Shown here in pieces: positions 54,288-63,237 of a stretch of DNA of 64,000 nucleotides. Within the stretch, counting starts at the first letter, position 1. The number at the start of each line of letters is the position of its first letter. The DNA is from Bacteroidia bacterium. GTDB taxonomy: Bacteria; Bacteroidota; Bacteroidia; Flavobacteriales; Flavobacteriaceae. Location: contig JAUICK010000015.1 of assembly GCA_030427865.1 (NCBI GenBank), positions 1 through 64,000 on the forward strand, given 5' to 3'. The position numbers were made by a program, and so were the translations under genes. The notes under the pieces are model-generated. The model searched no databases and was not told where the DNA came from. It saw nothing but the letters and a program-made list of their open reading frames with translations.

Positions 54288-55037
54288 TTATTTTACAATT
54301 TTGTACAAAACTGGTTTGCTTGGTGTTGCATCATTTTCAAAAGGCGCTATCATTAAATTTAGTAAGTATTCTCCATCTTCTACAGAATTTGGCACATAAA
54401 TAAACTCTGTTATGGTTGCATTCATTCTCAATTTACCAGAAGTATTCCAAAATGCATTGTGCGCTAGTAGTTTTCCATCATCTTTTTCTTTATCTACAGA
54501 AGGTAAATCAATTAGTAAATGTTTTATTCCTTTTTCCCTTAAATAAATAGCAGCTTCTTCTAATAAAAATGGCGGATTTGTATTCGAATAATTTATTGTC
54601 TTTTTATCTTCTAAATTGGGTAAAGTACGAATTACAATAGCGTCTCTTTTTTTATTTCCAAGAGCTGTTTTTAATTGTTTTGCAGAAATAAAAAAATCTT
54701 TTCCATCGCTTTCTGGAACAACAGTAACAACTTCTGCTAAAAAAATAAAGTATTTTAAGTTTTTATTTATAGAATGAACTTCTTCTGTAATATGACCAAC
54801 ACATTCTGTATGCGTAATATGAGAATGTGGATTAAAATGGATGCTATTAAAATTAACAACTGCACCATTTGCAACACTAATTTCATACCCATCTTGAGTT
54901 TCTGCTGATATTTTTGGGCCATCTATATACCACGCATTTACGCTATCTTTTTTAGGGTCTATAGGAATAGAAATATCTATTGGATGAGAGATATCTACCG
55001 TTATTTTTCTTGAATTGTATTCTACTACTGCTTTCAA
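54288..55037 (-). CDS. cyclase-family protein (kynurenine formamidase-like)
   Basis: A 249-residue putative metal-dependent hydrolase. The metal motif is HFNPHSHITHTECVGH, an expanded form of the HxGTHxD site, and PPFLLEEAAIYLREKGIKHLLIDLPSVD is the second conserved region. It may act on N-formylkynurenine or on another amide. The only start that agrees with the family is TTG at 55037; an in-frame stop codon lies three codons upstream. It is 10 bp behind hemW. Confidence 0.85.
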   Translation of the reverse strand: MKAVVEYNSRKITVDISHPIDISIPIDPKKDSVNAWYIDGPKISAETQDGYEISVANGAVVNFNSIHFNPHSHITHTECVGHITEEVHSINKNLKYFIFLAEVVTVVPESDGKDFFISAKQLKTALGNKKRDAIVIRTLPNLEDKKTINYSNTNPPFLLEEAAIYLREKGIKHLLIDLPSVDKEKDDGKLLAHNAFWNTSGKLRMNATITEFIYVPNSVEDGEYLLNLMIAPFENDATPSKPVLYKIVK

Positions 55038-55047
55038 ATTATTTTAA

Positions 55048-56181
55048 TTAAATAAGGTTCAACATAAAAAGGTCAGCTGCAATTCCATCAGATAAAAACT
55101 TTCCTTTTTTTGTGGTTTTTACTATTTCGTTTTCAATATACAATAATTCTTGCTCAATATATTTTTTAGATTGATTTTCTAAATACACTAGATATTTTTC
55201 TCCAAAATCGTTTTTAATTTTTGCTAAAGAAACCCCCCAAATGGTTCGTAAGCCTGTCATAATATATTCGTTATATCGATCTTTTTTTGATAACCTTTCT
55301 TTTTCTATTGGAAGCTTATTATCTTGAATTGCTTTAATGTATTTCGAATTATTTCTAACATTCCAACCTCTAACTTCTCCATTAAAAGAATGTGCTGAGG
55401 GTCCAATACCTAAATAGGGTTTGCCTAACCAATAAGATGAATTGTTTCTACTAAAAAAACCTTGTTTGCTAAAATTGGATGTTTCGTAATGTATAAAATT
55501 TGCTTTTTCTAATTCGTCTATTAAAATATGGAATTGTTTTTGTGCTTTTTCGTCATCTACATTTTTAATAATTCCTTTTTTAATAAAAGTTTCTAATGCT
55601 GTTTTTGGTTCAACAGTTAGAGCGTAACTTGAAATATGAGGCACTCCAAAACTTAATGTGGTTTGTATATTCTCTCTCCATTCATCATTGGTACAATCTG
55701 GAATTCCGTATATTAAATCGACAGAAATATTACCAAAATATTGCAAAGCGACTTCTAAACACTTTTTAGCTTCAATAGAATTATGTGCACGATTCATCAA
55801 TTGCAAATCTTTCTCAAAAAACGATTGAATTCCGATACTTAATCTGTTAATTGGCGATTTAGAAAGTTCTATTATTTTTCTTTCAGATAAATCATCTGGG
55901 TTAGCTTCTAAGGTAATTTCTGGATTTTCTACTACTTTAAAATTATTGTAAACTGCATCTATTAATAACTGAATTTCTTCTGTTTTTAATAATGAAGGTG
56001 TTCCTCCTCCAAAATAAATGGTTTCTACAATTGAATTATTGAGTTCGTTTTTTCTAATTTCAATTTCTTTAATCAAACAAAAAATTAACTCGTCTTTCTT
56101 TTTTAACGAAGTAGAAAAATGAAAATCGCAATAATAACAGGTTTGTTTACAAAATGGTATGTGAATGTATATTCCTGCCAA
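55048..56181 (-). CDS. hemW: radical SAM heme chaperone HemW
   Basis: HemW binds heme and delivers it to target proteins; it was formerly called coproporphyrinogen oxidase-like. The 377 residues begin MAGIYIHIPFC, and the radical SAM motif C-x3-C-x2-C is at Cys11, Cys15 and Cys18. It lacks the extra residues of true HemN, and the C-terminal HemN-type domain is present. The start is TTG at 56181 because no ATG exists in frame before the essential IHIPFC motif. Confidence 0.92.
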   Translation of the reverse strand: MAGIYIHIPFCKQTCYYCDFHFSTSLKKKDELIFCLIKEIEIRKNELNNSIVETIYFGGGTPSLLKTEEIQLLIDAVYNNFKVVENPEITLEANPDDLSERKIIELSKSPINRLSIGIQSFFEKDLQLMNRAHNSIEAKKCLEVALQYFGNISVDLIYGIPDCTNDEWRENIQTTLSFGVPHISSYALTVEPKTALETFIKKGIIKNVDDEKAQKQFHILIDELEKANFIHYETSNFSKQGFFSRNNSSYWLGKPYLGIGPSAHSFNGEVRGWNVRNNSKYIKAIQDNKLPIEKERLSKKDRYNEYIMTGLRTIWGVSLAKIKNDFGEKYLVYLENQSKKYIEQELLYIENEIVKTTKKGKFLSDGIAADLFMLNLI

Positions 56182-56263
56182 GTCAATTATCTGTTATAAG
56201 TTATTAATCATAAATATGGTGATTATTTATTAATTTTAGTAGTATTTAAAATAGCAAAAAGAA

Positions 56264-56812
56264 TTATTTAATTTTTTTAGGATTCTGCTTTACAAAACTT
56301 GCCCAACCAGAATAATTTTTACCACCAACTACTTTTCCAGAATTGTAAAAATGACAAACTGCTGCTGCTAAACCATCTGTAGCATCCAAATTTTTTGGTA
56401 AAGTTTTTAAATTTAAAAGCGATTTTAACATTAAAGCTACTTGTTCTTTACTTGCATTTCCATTTCCTGTTATTGCCATTTTTATTTTTTTTGGCAAATA
56501 CTCTGTAATCGGAATTTCGCGCGACAAACCTGCAGCCATAGCAACACCTTGTGCTCTACCCAACTTTAGCATAGATTGTACATTTTTTCCATAAAATGGT
56601 GCTTCAATGGCAATTTCATCTGGATTATGAGTATCTATGAGTTCTATGGTACGTTCGAAAATGAGCTTTAGTTTTAAGTAATGATCGTCGTATTTTTTTA
56701 GTTGCAATTCATTCATTTGAATAAATTCCATTTTTTTACCAACAATTTTTATCAAACCAAAACCCATAATAGTGGTTCCTGGGTCAATTCCTAAAATGAT
56801 TTTTTCTATCAT
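56264..56812 (-). CDS. ruvC: crossover junction endodeoxyribonuclease RuvC
   Basis: RuvC resolves Holliday junctions. The 182 residues carry the four acidic catalytic positions in their usual context: Asp10 in GIDPGTT, Glu70 in IEAPFYGKN, and two Asp in the C-terminal [13 protein letters not shown]. The start is the ATG at 56812; a TTG one codon earlier is possible. It is divergent from the flippase-like gene with only 23 bases between the start codons. Confidence 0.95.
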   Translation of the reverse strand: MIEKIILGIDPGTTIMGFGLIKIVGKKMEFIQMNELQLKKYDDHYLKLKLIFERTIELIDTHNPDEIAIEAPFYGKNVQSMLKLGRAQGVAMAAGLSREIPITEYLPKKIKMAITGNGNASKEQVALMLKSLLNLKTLPKNLDATDGLAAAVCHFYNSGKVVGGKNYSGWASFVKQNPKKIK

Positions 56813-56835
56813 CAATTTTAACGTTCTTTGTAATA

Positions 56836-57795
56836 ATGTACAACTCGCTTTCTTACAAATCTAAACAATTCTTTTGGTTGATAATAAAACTATCTATTGT
56901 AATTGGTTGCGGATATTTTATTTACACAAAACTTATAGAAAATGAACAATTTAAGTTTATCGATTTTTATCAAAATTTTATTCAAAACAATGTTTTTTTA
57001 TTAAAAAATGTGCTTTTTTTACTTTTTTTTTCTGTTTTTAATCATTTTTTAGAAATTTACAAATGGAAAAAATTGGTTTCTTTTTTAAGAGAAATTTCAT
57101 TTTCTGAAGCTCTAAAACAAAGTTTAGCGTCGTTAACAACATCTTTAATTACACCCAATAGAATTGGAGAATATGGTGCAAAAGCATTGTATTTTGATAA
57201 GTTGCTTAGAAAACAAATTATGGGTTTAAACTTAGTGGGTAATTTTTATCAAATGGTTGCTACTCTATTTTTTGGGATTATTGGCTTTGTTTACTTTGCA
57301 ATTCAGCATAACATAATTATCGATTTTTATAAAATTTTAAAATTCTTTACACTAATCTTAATAGCTGTTTCTGCGTTTATTTTTGGTATAAAGTATTTTA
57401 ATTTCAGAAGCTATTTAGTTAAAAAAGCGAAAAATTTTATTACAAAAATTTCTTTTCAATTAAATCTTAAAATCGGTTTGTTATCTTTTTTACGGTTTGT
57501 TATTTTTTCGCATCAGTTTTACTTTTTGTTATTGATTTTTAATATTGAAATTTCTTACATAAATGCTATTTCTGCAATTGCATCTGTCTATTTTATAGCT
57601 TCAATTATACCTATGCTATCTTTATTTGATGTCGTTTTAAAAGGTACAGTAGCTGTTTGGGTTTTTTCTTATTTTAATACTAACGCCTTAAGCATTTTAT
57701 CTGTAACAACTTTAATGTGGATTTTCAATTTTGTGATTCCGGCAATTATTGGAAGTTATTTTGTACTTACTTTTAAAGCTAACTTTACAAAATGA
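56836..57795 (+). CDS. flippase-like/lysylphosphatidylglycerol synthase TM-type membrane protein
   Basis: A 319-residue protein with about eight hydrophobic segments. The motif [17 protein letters not shown] resembles the conserved TPGRxGE region of the LPG synthase membrane domain (AglD/UPF0104-like), a family of presumed lipid flippases. There is no C-terminal aminoacyltransferase domain. It overlaps the glycosyltransferase gene by 4 bp (ATGA), so both may serve the same glycan-lipid. Confidence 0.8.
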   Translation: MYNSLSYKSKQFFWLIIKLSIVIGCGYFIYTKLIENEQFKFIDFYQNFIQNNVFLLKNVLFLLFFSVFNHFLEIYKWKKLVSFLREISFSEALKQSLASLTTSLITPNRIGEYGAKALYFDKLLRKQIMGLNLVGNFYQMVATLFFGIIGFVYFAIQHNIIIDFYKILKFFTLILIAVSAFIFGIKYFNFRSYLVKKAKNFITKISFQLNLKIGLLSFLRFVIFSHQFYFLLLIFNIEISYINAISAIASVYFIASIIPMLSLFDVVLKGTVAVWVFSYFNTNALSILSVTTLMWIFNFVIPAIIGSYFVLTFKANFTK

Positions 57796-58964
57796 TTTGG
57801 GTTTTAGTTTTCTTATTAATCGCCTATACAGTTTTAATTATCTGTTTAGCAATTGGATTCAAAAAAATAGATAATTTTAAAGTTGAAAATATTGCCTCTA
57901 AAACAAAATTTTCGATTGTTATTCCTTTTCGAAATGAAGCTAAAAACTTACCTAATTTAGTAAACTCTATTCTAAAATTAAACTACCCAAAAATATTGGT
58001 AGAATTTATTTTTGTGGATGATGATTCTACTGACGATTCTGTTGCTATTATAGAAAATTTTATTTCTATCATTACTAATGATGAACAAGGAGTAATCTCA
58101 AAACAAACTAATAAAAAGATTCTTCCTAAACTCAGAATAAGATTTCGAATCTTAAAAAACAAGAGAAAATCCAATTCTCCAAAAAAAGATGCAATTACAA
58201 CTGCAATTTACGAAGCAAAATACAATTGGATAATTACCACAGATGCAGACTGTATTTTACCTGAAAACTGGCTAAATGCTTTTGACAATATTATTCAAAA
58301 AAACAACCCAAAAATGATTGTTGCTCCTGTAAACTATAAAGTTAAGAATACATTTTTAGAGCAGTTTCAATTGTTAGATTTTATGAGTATGCAAGGAACA
58401 ACAATTGGTAGTTTTGGAATAAATTTTCCATTTCTATGCAATGGTGCAAATTTAGCTTATTGTAAAAACGATTTTTTAAAATTGAATGGTTTTGATGGAA
58501 ATGATAATATAGCAAGTGGTGATGATATTTTTCTATTTGAAAAATTTTTAGAAAACGATAAAAATAGTGTTCAATACTTAAAATCTAAAGCAGCTATTGT
58601 TACTACTTTTCCGGCAAAAAGTTGGCAAGAATTAATTCAACAAAGAACAAGGTGGGCTGCAAAAACGAGTAATTTCAAGGCTCTTAAAGTAAAAATAATC
58701 GGACTAATTGTTTTACTAACCAATGCTTTTGTAATTGCTTTTTTACTTATTGGCTCTGTAAAAACCATCTACATTCCTTTTGGCTTAAAATTGATAGCTG
58801 ACTGGTTTTTATTAAAACCAACATTGCAATTTTTTAATCATAAAATGGATTTTATAAAATGGTATATTCCTGCAAGTTTCTGGTATCCTTTTTTTAGTAG
58901 TTATGTAATTTTTAAAACTATTTTCTTTAAATACAAATGGAAAGGAAGAACTTTTAAGAAATAA
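57792..58964 (+). CDS. membrane glycosyltransferase, family 2
   Basis: A 390-residue GT2 enzyme. An N-terminal membrane helix precedes the catalytic domain, with VIPFRNEAKNL, the DxD-like DDDSTDD and TTDADC, the GDDIFLFE acid motif and the QQRTRW motif typical of processive or membrane-bound members. Two or three membrane segments follow near the C terminus. Donor and acceptor unknown. Coupled to the flippase-like gene by a 4-bp overlap. Confidence 0.9.
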   Translation: MIWVLVFLLIAYTVLIICLAIGFKKIDNFKVENIASKTKFSIVIPFRNEAKNLPNLVNSILKLNYPKILVEFIFVDDDSTDDSVAIIENFISIITNDEQGVISKQTNKKILPKLRIRFRILKNKRKSNSPKKDAITTAIYEAKYNWIITTDADCILPENWLNAFDNIIQKNNPKMIVAPVNYKVKNTFLEQFQLLDFMSMQGTTIGSFGINFPFLCNGANLAYCKNDFLKLNGFDGNDNIASGDDIFLFEKFLENDKNSVQYLKSKAAIVTTFPAKSWQELIQQRTRWAAKTSNFKALKVKIIGLIVLLTNAFVIAFLLIGSVKTIYIPFGLKLIADWFLLKPTLQFFNHKMDFIKWYIPASFWYPFFSSYVIFKTIFFKYKWKGRTFKK

Positions 58965-59117
58965 TTAAAAGAAGTAATTCATAATTGCATCTGCTTTAAA
59001 CCATAAAAGCAATACAATTACTAAAAGAAATACCAAAAAAAGTCCTTTTTTGGGTTTAGATTGTTTGCTTCTTGAATTCCTAAATTTTCTCTGAAATTTA
59101 ATATTTCTTTCACTCAT
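58965..59117 (-). CDS. small single-pass membrane protein, 50 residues
   Basis: The ATG at 59117 opens a 50-codon frame ending in TAA at 58965. The product has a strongly basic N-terminal half (RKFRNSRSKQSKPKKG), one membrane helix (about residues 26-40, LFLVFLLVIVLLLW) and a short tail KADAIMNYFF. It lies 7 bp after mnmD on the same strand, which supports co-transcription. Unknown family and function; the clear positive-inside topology makes chance unlikely. Confidence 0.65.
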   Translation of the reverse strand: MSERNIKFQRKFRNSRSKQSKPKKGLFLVFLLVIVLLLWFKADAIMNYFF

Positions 59118-59124
59118 TTTCTAA

Positions 59125-59796
59125 TTAGCTTTTTAGCGATTCAGTTATTTTTTTTGCTCTTAACATTTCTCTTTTTCCTGGAGGTCCAGGCAATCGCTCT
59201 ACAACAAAACCCACTTCTTGCATCGCTCTTCTTACACTTCCTTTTGCAGAATAGGTAACTAAAATTCCGTTTTCTTTTAATGCTTTAAACATTTTTTTAA
59301 AAATCTCAACAGTCCATAATTGAGGTTGAACACGTGCTCCAAACGCATCAAAATAAATTAAATCGAATGTATTTTTATCGTTAATATCTTCAAAAAACTG
59401 TTTTCTTTTTTCGAGAAAGAACATGTTTGTAATTTGATGTTGTTTTTCCCAAGAAACATCGTGCATTTTCTTAAAAATATCGCTCTCTTTTTCGGCATTT
59501 AAAACTGAAATAAAATTCATTTTCTCAACCTCATCAGCAGTTACAGGATACGCCTCTACACCTATATAATTTATTCGTTTTTTTGCTTCTAAAAAAGTGA
59601 TAAAACAATTTAAACCCGTACCAAAGCCAATTTCTAAAATAGTAACTTCATCATGTTTTACTTCTTTTAAACCATTATTAATAAAAACATGATAGGTTTC
59701 GTTAATAGAACCATTTTTAGAATGATATTGCTCATTCCAATCTGGTAAATGAATGGTAGAAGAACCGTCTGAAGTAATTAAGATTTCTCGTTTCAA
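59125..59796 (-). CDS. mnmD: tRNA 5-methylaminomethyl-2-thiouridine methyltransferase, MnmD type
   Basis: A 223-residue SAM-dependent methyltransferase equal to the MnmD half of MnmC, which methylates nm5s2U34 in tRNAs for Lys, Glu and Gln. Features are LPDWNEQYHSKNGSINETYHVF at the start, the SAM motif LEIGFGTGLNCF and YFDAFGARVQPQLWT, and the C-terminal YSAKGSVRRAMQEVGFVVERLPGPPGKREML. The MnmC oxidase half is absent, as is usual in Bacteroidetes. The start is TTG at 59796, since no in-frame ATG precedes the family N terminus. Confidence 0.92.
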   Translation of the reverse strand: MKREILITSDGSSTIHLPDWNEQYHSKNGSINETYHVFINNGLKEVKHDEVTILEIGFGTGLNCFITFLEAKKRINYIGVEAYPVTADEVEKMNFISVLNAEKESDIFKKMHDVSWEKQHQITNMFFLEKRKQFFEDINDKNTFDLIYFDAFGARVQPQLWTVEIFKKMFKALKENGILVTYSAKGSVRRAMQEVGFVVERLPGPPGKREMLRAKKITESLKS

Positions 59797-59814
59797 AATG
59801 AATTTTAATTATTT

Positions 59815-59855
59815 AGATTTCTCAATCGCTTTAAAAAGCTCATTTCGAAATGATA
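59815..59855. repeat. intergenic repeat, ATTTCTC...TTTCGAAA type (copy B)
   Basis: AGATTTCTCAATCG, 13 bases, then ATTTCGAAATGA: both blocks match the unit at 34078-34118. It lies between mnmD and the DUF4920 gene. Confidence 0.55.
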
Positions 59856-59863
59856 ACTTTATC

Positions 59864-60370
59864 CTATTTTTTTATTAAAACACCATCAGCCTCAAAAGCA
59901 AATTCTACTTTTGGTTCGATAATTTTTGCAATTTCATCTTTCGATTTTCCTGCATCTTCTGCATAATGTTGTAATTCTTTTACAGAGGTTTCTTTTACAT
60001 AAGCTTTACCATTAACAATTACCTTTCTTCCTTTAGAGTCTAAAGGCATAAAAAAGCCGTAATCTTTAAAACGAACCATAGTTTCTGTTTCATCTCCTAA
60101 AGGTAATTTCATCCAACATCCTTTTTTAGAGCAGACTTCTTTAATATTTGACGCAAATTTTACATCAATCGTATCTCCAACTTTCATTGTTTTGAATTTT
60201 GCTAATAATTCTGAAGAGTCTATTGCTTTGTCAGCAGAAATTTTTGCGCCAAAAGAATCATATTTAGAGATAACTTCTATTTTTTCTTCTGCTTTAGCCT
60301 CCTTCTTCTCTTGCTTACAAGCTGTAAAAACAAATACTACAACTAAACAAAACTGAATAAAATATTTCAT
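59864..60370 (-). CDS. DUF4920 lipoprotein
   Basis: A 168-residue lipoprotein (signal FTAC near residue 18) of the DUF4920 family. After a Lys/Glu-rich linker the domain contains KEVCSKKGCWMKLPLGDETETMVRFKDYGFFMP, where two Cys in CSKKGC could bind metal or form a disulfide. Function unknown. A box TAACTTTG (minus, 60404-60397) lies 27 bases before the start codon. Confidence 0.88.
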   Translation of the reverse strand: MKYFIQFCLVVVFVFTACKQEKKEAKAEEKIEVISKYDSFGAKISADKAIDSSELLAKFKTMKVGDTIDVKFASNIKEVCSKKGCWMKLPLGDETETMVRFKDYGFFMPLDSKGRKVIVNGKAYVKETSVKELQHYAEDAGKSKDEIAKIIEPKVEFAFEADGVLIKK

Positions 60371-60459
60371 AATTGATTGATTTAATATGTTTCTTACAAA
60401 GTTACATAATTCGTTGTTAAAACCACTATTTTGATATGTTAACAGATGAATAATTTATG

Positions 60460-60467
60460 TACATTTG
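60460..60467 (+). promoter_or_regulatory. -7 promoter box of ilvE (TACATTTG)
   Basis: An exact TAnnTTTG box 21 bases before the ATG at 60489. The nearest TTG upstream (60431-60433) has a long 26-base spacer. The box overlaps the in-frame TTG at 60465, which argues for the later start. Confidence 0.45.
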
Positions 60468-60488
60468 TGCTTTAATTTATACAACTCC

Positions 60489-61544
60489 ATGAAATCTAAT
60501 ATAGAAATTCAACGTGTAGAAAAATCGAACATTGAAAATGTAGATTTTAACAACTTACCTTTTGGTAGCGTATATTCTGACCACATGTTAGAATGTGATT
60601 TTGTTAATGGCGAGTGGCAAACTCCTATAATTAAACCTTATGCACCAATTTCTTTAGATCCTTCTGCTAAGATTTTTCATTACGGACAATCTATTTTCGA
60701 AGGAATGAAAGCCTACAAAGATGTAGATGGAAATACAATGTTATTTAGACCTTTAGACAACTGCAAGCGTTTAAATAAATCTGCAGAACGTTTGGTAATT
60801 CCACAAATTCCTGAGCATATTTTTATGGATGGATTAAAAAAATTATTGGAAATAGACAATGCTTGGATACCTACAAACGAAGGAAGCTCTTTATACATTA
60901 GACCTTTTATGTTTGCTTCTGGATTAGGCTTTCATGCTTCTCCAGCAAACGCATATAAATTTATTATTTGTACTGCGCCTTCTGGCGCCTATTTTGCTGG
61001 TAAAGTAAAAGTTTTAATTGAAGAAAAATATGCACGTGCAGCAAATGGAGGTGTTGGTTTTGCAAAAGCAGGCGGTAACTATGCTGCGCAATTTTACCCT
61101 ACTCAACTTGCTATTGAAAAAGGATATAATCAAGTGATTTGGACGGATGATAATTCGCATGAATATATTGAAGAAGCTGGAGCAATGAACATTTTTATTA
61201 GAATCGGAGACACGCTAATTACAAGTCCAACTAACGATAGAATTTTAGATGGTATTACGCGCAAAAGTATCATCCAAATCGCAAAAGACATAAACATAGA
61301 TGTTGAAGTAAGAAAGATAACCGTTTCTGAGGTAATTGCTGCTGCTCAAAGTGGAAATTTAAAAGAAATGTTTGGGGCAGGAACTGCTGCTGTAATTTCT
61401 CCTATTGCTGGTTTCGGCTATCAAGGTACAGATTACGATTTGCCAGAATTAGATGCTCCTTTTGCAGCAATACTAAAAAAAGCAATTACAGATATTCAAA
61501 CCAATAAGGCTAAAGACCCTTATGGTTGGAGAGTTATGGTATAA
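60489..61544 (+). CDS. ilvE: branched-chain amino acid aminotransferase
   Basis: The PLP enzyme of fold type IV that makes or breaks down leucine, isoleucine and valine. The 351-residue product from ATG 60489 belongs to the BCAT type II group. Motifs are FHYGQSIFEGMKAY, LYIRPFMFASG, GGVGFAKAGGNYAAQ (with the PLP lysine), EEAGAMNIFI and FGAGTAAVISPI. A frame from TTG at 60465 adds eight residues but would begin inside the -7 box. It ends at a strong terminator. Confidence 0.95.
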   Translation: MKSNIEIQRVEKSNIENVDFNNLPFGSVYSDHMLECDFVNGEWQTPIIKPYAPISLDPSAKIFHYGQSIFEGMKAYKDVDGNTMLFRPLDNCKRLNKSAERLVIPQIPEHIFMDGLKKLLEIDNAWIPTNEGSSLYIRPFMFASGLGFHASPANAYKFIICTAPSGAYFAGKVKVLIEEKYARAANGGVGFAKAGGNYAAQFYPTQLAIEKGYNQVIWTDDNSHEYIEEAGAMNIFIRIGDTLITSPTNDRILDGITRKSIIQIAKDINIDVEVRKITVSEVIAAAQSGNLKEMFGAGTAAVISPIAGFGYQGTDYDLPELDAPFAAILKKAITDIQTNKAKDPYGWRVMV

Positions 61545-61562
61545 CTAAATAACTTAATTATT

Positions 61563-61595
61563 AAAAAAGCATCAAATAAATTTGATGCTTTTTTT
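61563..61595 (+). terminator. rho-independent terminator of ilvE
   Basis: A long stem (AGCATCAAA / TTTGATGCT, flanked by A and T runs) with a four-base loop and a T run, 19 bases after the ilvE stop codon. Confidence 0.88.
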
Positions 61596-61638
61596 GTGCT
61601 TAAAATTTTCTTACCTTTAAAGAAACTACAACTTTTTT

Positions 61639-61839
61639 ATGAAAACATATACTAAAGAAGATATTAAAATAGGTTGGGAACCAGAAAAATGTACACATTC
61701 TGCTAAATGTGCTTTAGGCTTACCAAAGGTTTTTAAACCCAAAGATAAGCCTTGGGTTCAACCAGAAAACGCAACCAAACAAGACATTATAAATCAAATA
61801 AGCAAATGCCCTTCAGGTGCTTTAAGTATTATTCGATAG
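61639..61839 (+). CDS. small Fe-S protein, YjdI/Fer4_19 type
   Basis: A 66-residue protein resembling E. coli YjdI. Cysteines are at 18 and 24 (in EKCTHSAKC) and 57 (in SKCPSGAL); these three are the only ones, and His20 lies between the first two. A Cys3His or a three-iron cluster is therefore possible. It could be an electron carrier, partner unknown. It stands between the ilvE terminator and a pseudogene. Confidence 0.85.
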   Translation: MKTYTKEDIKIGWEPEKCTHSAKCALGLPKVFKPKDKPWVQPENATKQDIINQISKCPSGALSIIR

Positions 61840-61845
61840 TCTTTT

Positions 61846-62675
61846 ATGAAACACTTTTTAAGTATCGCATTTGTATTCATTCTTTTTTCATGTGATAACA
61901 ATTCATCATTAAAAAAGAGATAAAACAATATATTACTATTTTAGGAGCCACTCAAGATGGAGTTTAACAGCATATAGGATGTCTGAAAAAATGCTGTGCT
62001 AATGTTTATAAAGGAATTTTTAAGTGTAAAAAATTGGTTTCCTTAGGGTTAATTGATTTAGGGTTATTTGAAGCAACTCCAAATATGCATACACAATTGG
62101 CTGTATTAGAGGAAAATCATCTTAAAAAAAAACTATTATTGGCGGTGCTTTTATAATGCACGCGCAGATTGAGCATATACAGGTTTAATGTACTTTAGAA
62201 GATAGGCTTTAGGTAAAGAAACTCCTGTTTTAGCAATGCCAGAATAAAAGATTATTTAATTAATAATGATCCTTGGAATCAATTGATTACTTTAAAGAAC
62301 ATCAAACTAAAAAACTACAGTACGACTCTACCCTTGTCTTGAATAATAAATTAAAAGTAACTCCTTTTTTTAGTTCCTCATTCAGACGAGTTTTCAGAAA
62401 CAGTAGGTTATAAAATTGAAGAGTTAAAAAAACAACCTTGTTTATTCTATATATTGACAAATGGCATAAATAGGAGACGCTCTATTGTTAAAGAAGTTAA
62501 AAAGGTAGATTATGCTTTTGTTGATGCTACTTTTTTAAATAAGAAAGAGGTAAAAAAAACTATAACAGAAGTACCTCATCCGTTTATAGAAGAAACCGTA
62601 AAGCTATTTAAAACTAAAAAAATTGAACAATTAGGTTTTCGATTTGCAAGTGAAAGACAAAACTATGGGTTCTAA
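61846..62675 (+). pseudogene. decayed MBL-fold (PqqB-like) metallo-hydrolase lipoprotein gene
   Basis: The start encodes MKHFLSIAFVFILFSCDNN, a lipoprotein signal, but it stops after 25 codons. Further on, different frames encode ITILGATQDG, IGCLKKCC and SLGLIDLG, then a degraded metal site (HAQIEH where relatives have HAHIGH), then PHSDEF and a C-terminal piece VKEVKKVDYAFVDATFL from 62454. I count at least two frameshifts and several stop codons. These pieces fit in order to the metallo-beta-lactamase-fold lipoproteins related to PqqB. No functional product is expected. Confidence 0.85.
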
Positions 62676-62788
62676 GTTGGTTCGGTTCTAAATTTTAAAA
62701 ATATAATTCCGCTTACATTACTTACTTTTACACTAACCAAAACCACAACAAATCATTCGCAAAAACGTTAGCGAATTTCCAAATAATA

Positions 62789-63175
62789 CTATTTATCCAA
62801 AATTGCTTTAATATCTGGTTTAAAGTAATTGGGGCCTTTTAAAACCTTACCATCTTCTCTGTAAATTGGCTTGCCATCTTCACCTAATTTACTCATGTTA
62901 GAACGTTGAATTTCATTAAAAACTTCCTCGATTTTATCTTGCATTCCGTGTTCTATAATAGTACCACATAGAATGTACAACATATCTCCTAAAGCATCTG
63001 CAACCTCAACCAAATCGTTGTTTTTTGCAGCTTCTAAATACTCTTCGTTTTCTTCTTTCATCAACTCAAAACGCAATTGTTTTCTATCTTTAGAAATCGC
63101 TACTGTAGGTTGATCTTGAATATTTAATTTAAATGCACTGTGAAATGCATGAACTGCTGCTATTTTGTTTTTCAT
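62789..63175 (-). CDS. MazG-like nucleoside triphosphate pyrophosphohydrolase
   Basis: A 128-residue all-alpha NTP pyrophosphatase-like protein. The metal-binding pattern is EENEEYLEAA followed by EVADALGDMLYI (about residues 40-68), the EExxE...ExxxD type of MazG and HisE folds. The C-terminal part, SKLGEDGKPIYREDGKVLKGPNYFKPDI, is typical of the family found in phages and Bacteroidetes. It likely removes abnormal nucleotides or acts on dNTPs; the substrate is not known. Confidence 0.88.
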   Translation of the reverse strand: MKNKIAAVHAFHSAFKLNIQDQPTVAISKDRKQLRFELMKEENEEYLEAAKNNDLVEVADALGDMLYILCGTIIEHGMQDKIEEVFNEIQRSNMSKLGEDGKPIYREDGKVLKGPNYFKPDIKAILDK

Positions 63176-63192
63176 TTTTGTATTTTTTTAGT

Positions 63193-63225
63193 TAGAGATT
63201 TCTCGATTGCGTTCGAAATGACGCT
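63193..63225. repeat. intergenic repeat, ATTTCTC...TTCGAAA type (short copy C)
   Basis: AGATTTCTCGATTG directly followed by CGTTCGAAATGACG: the same two blocks as copies A and B, but with the spacer reduced to about two bases. It lies between the MazG-like gene and the SDR gene. Confidence 0.5.
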
Positions 63226-63237
63226 CATTTTTTAATT

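Noticed and set aside
62754..62778. ATTCGC...GCGAAT inverted repeat near the MazG-like gene as a terminator
   Set aside because: The arms are six bases with a long loop and no T run in the right direction, so support is too weak.
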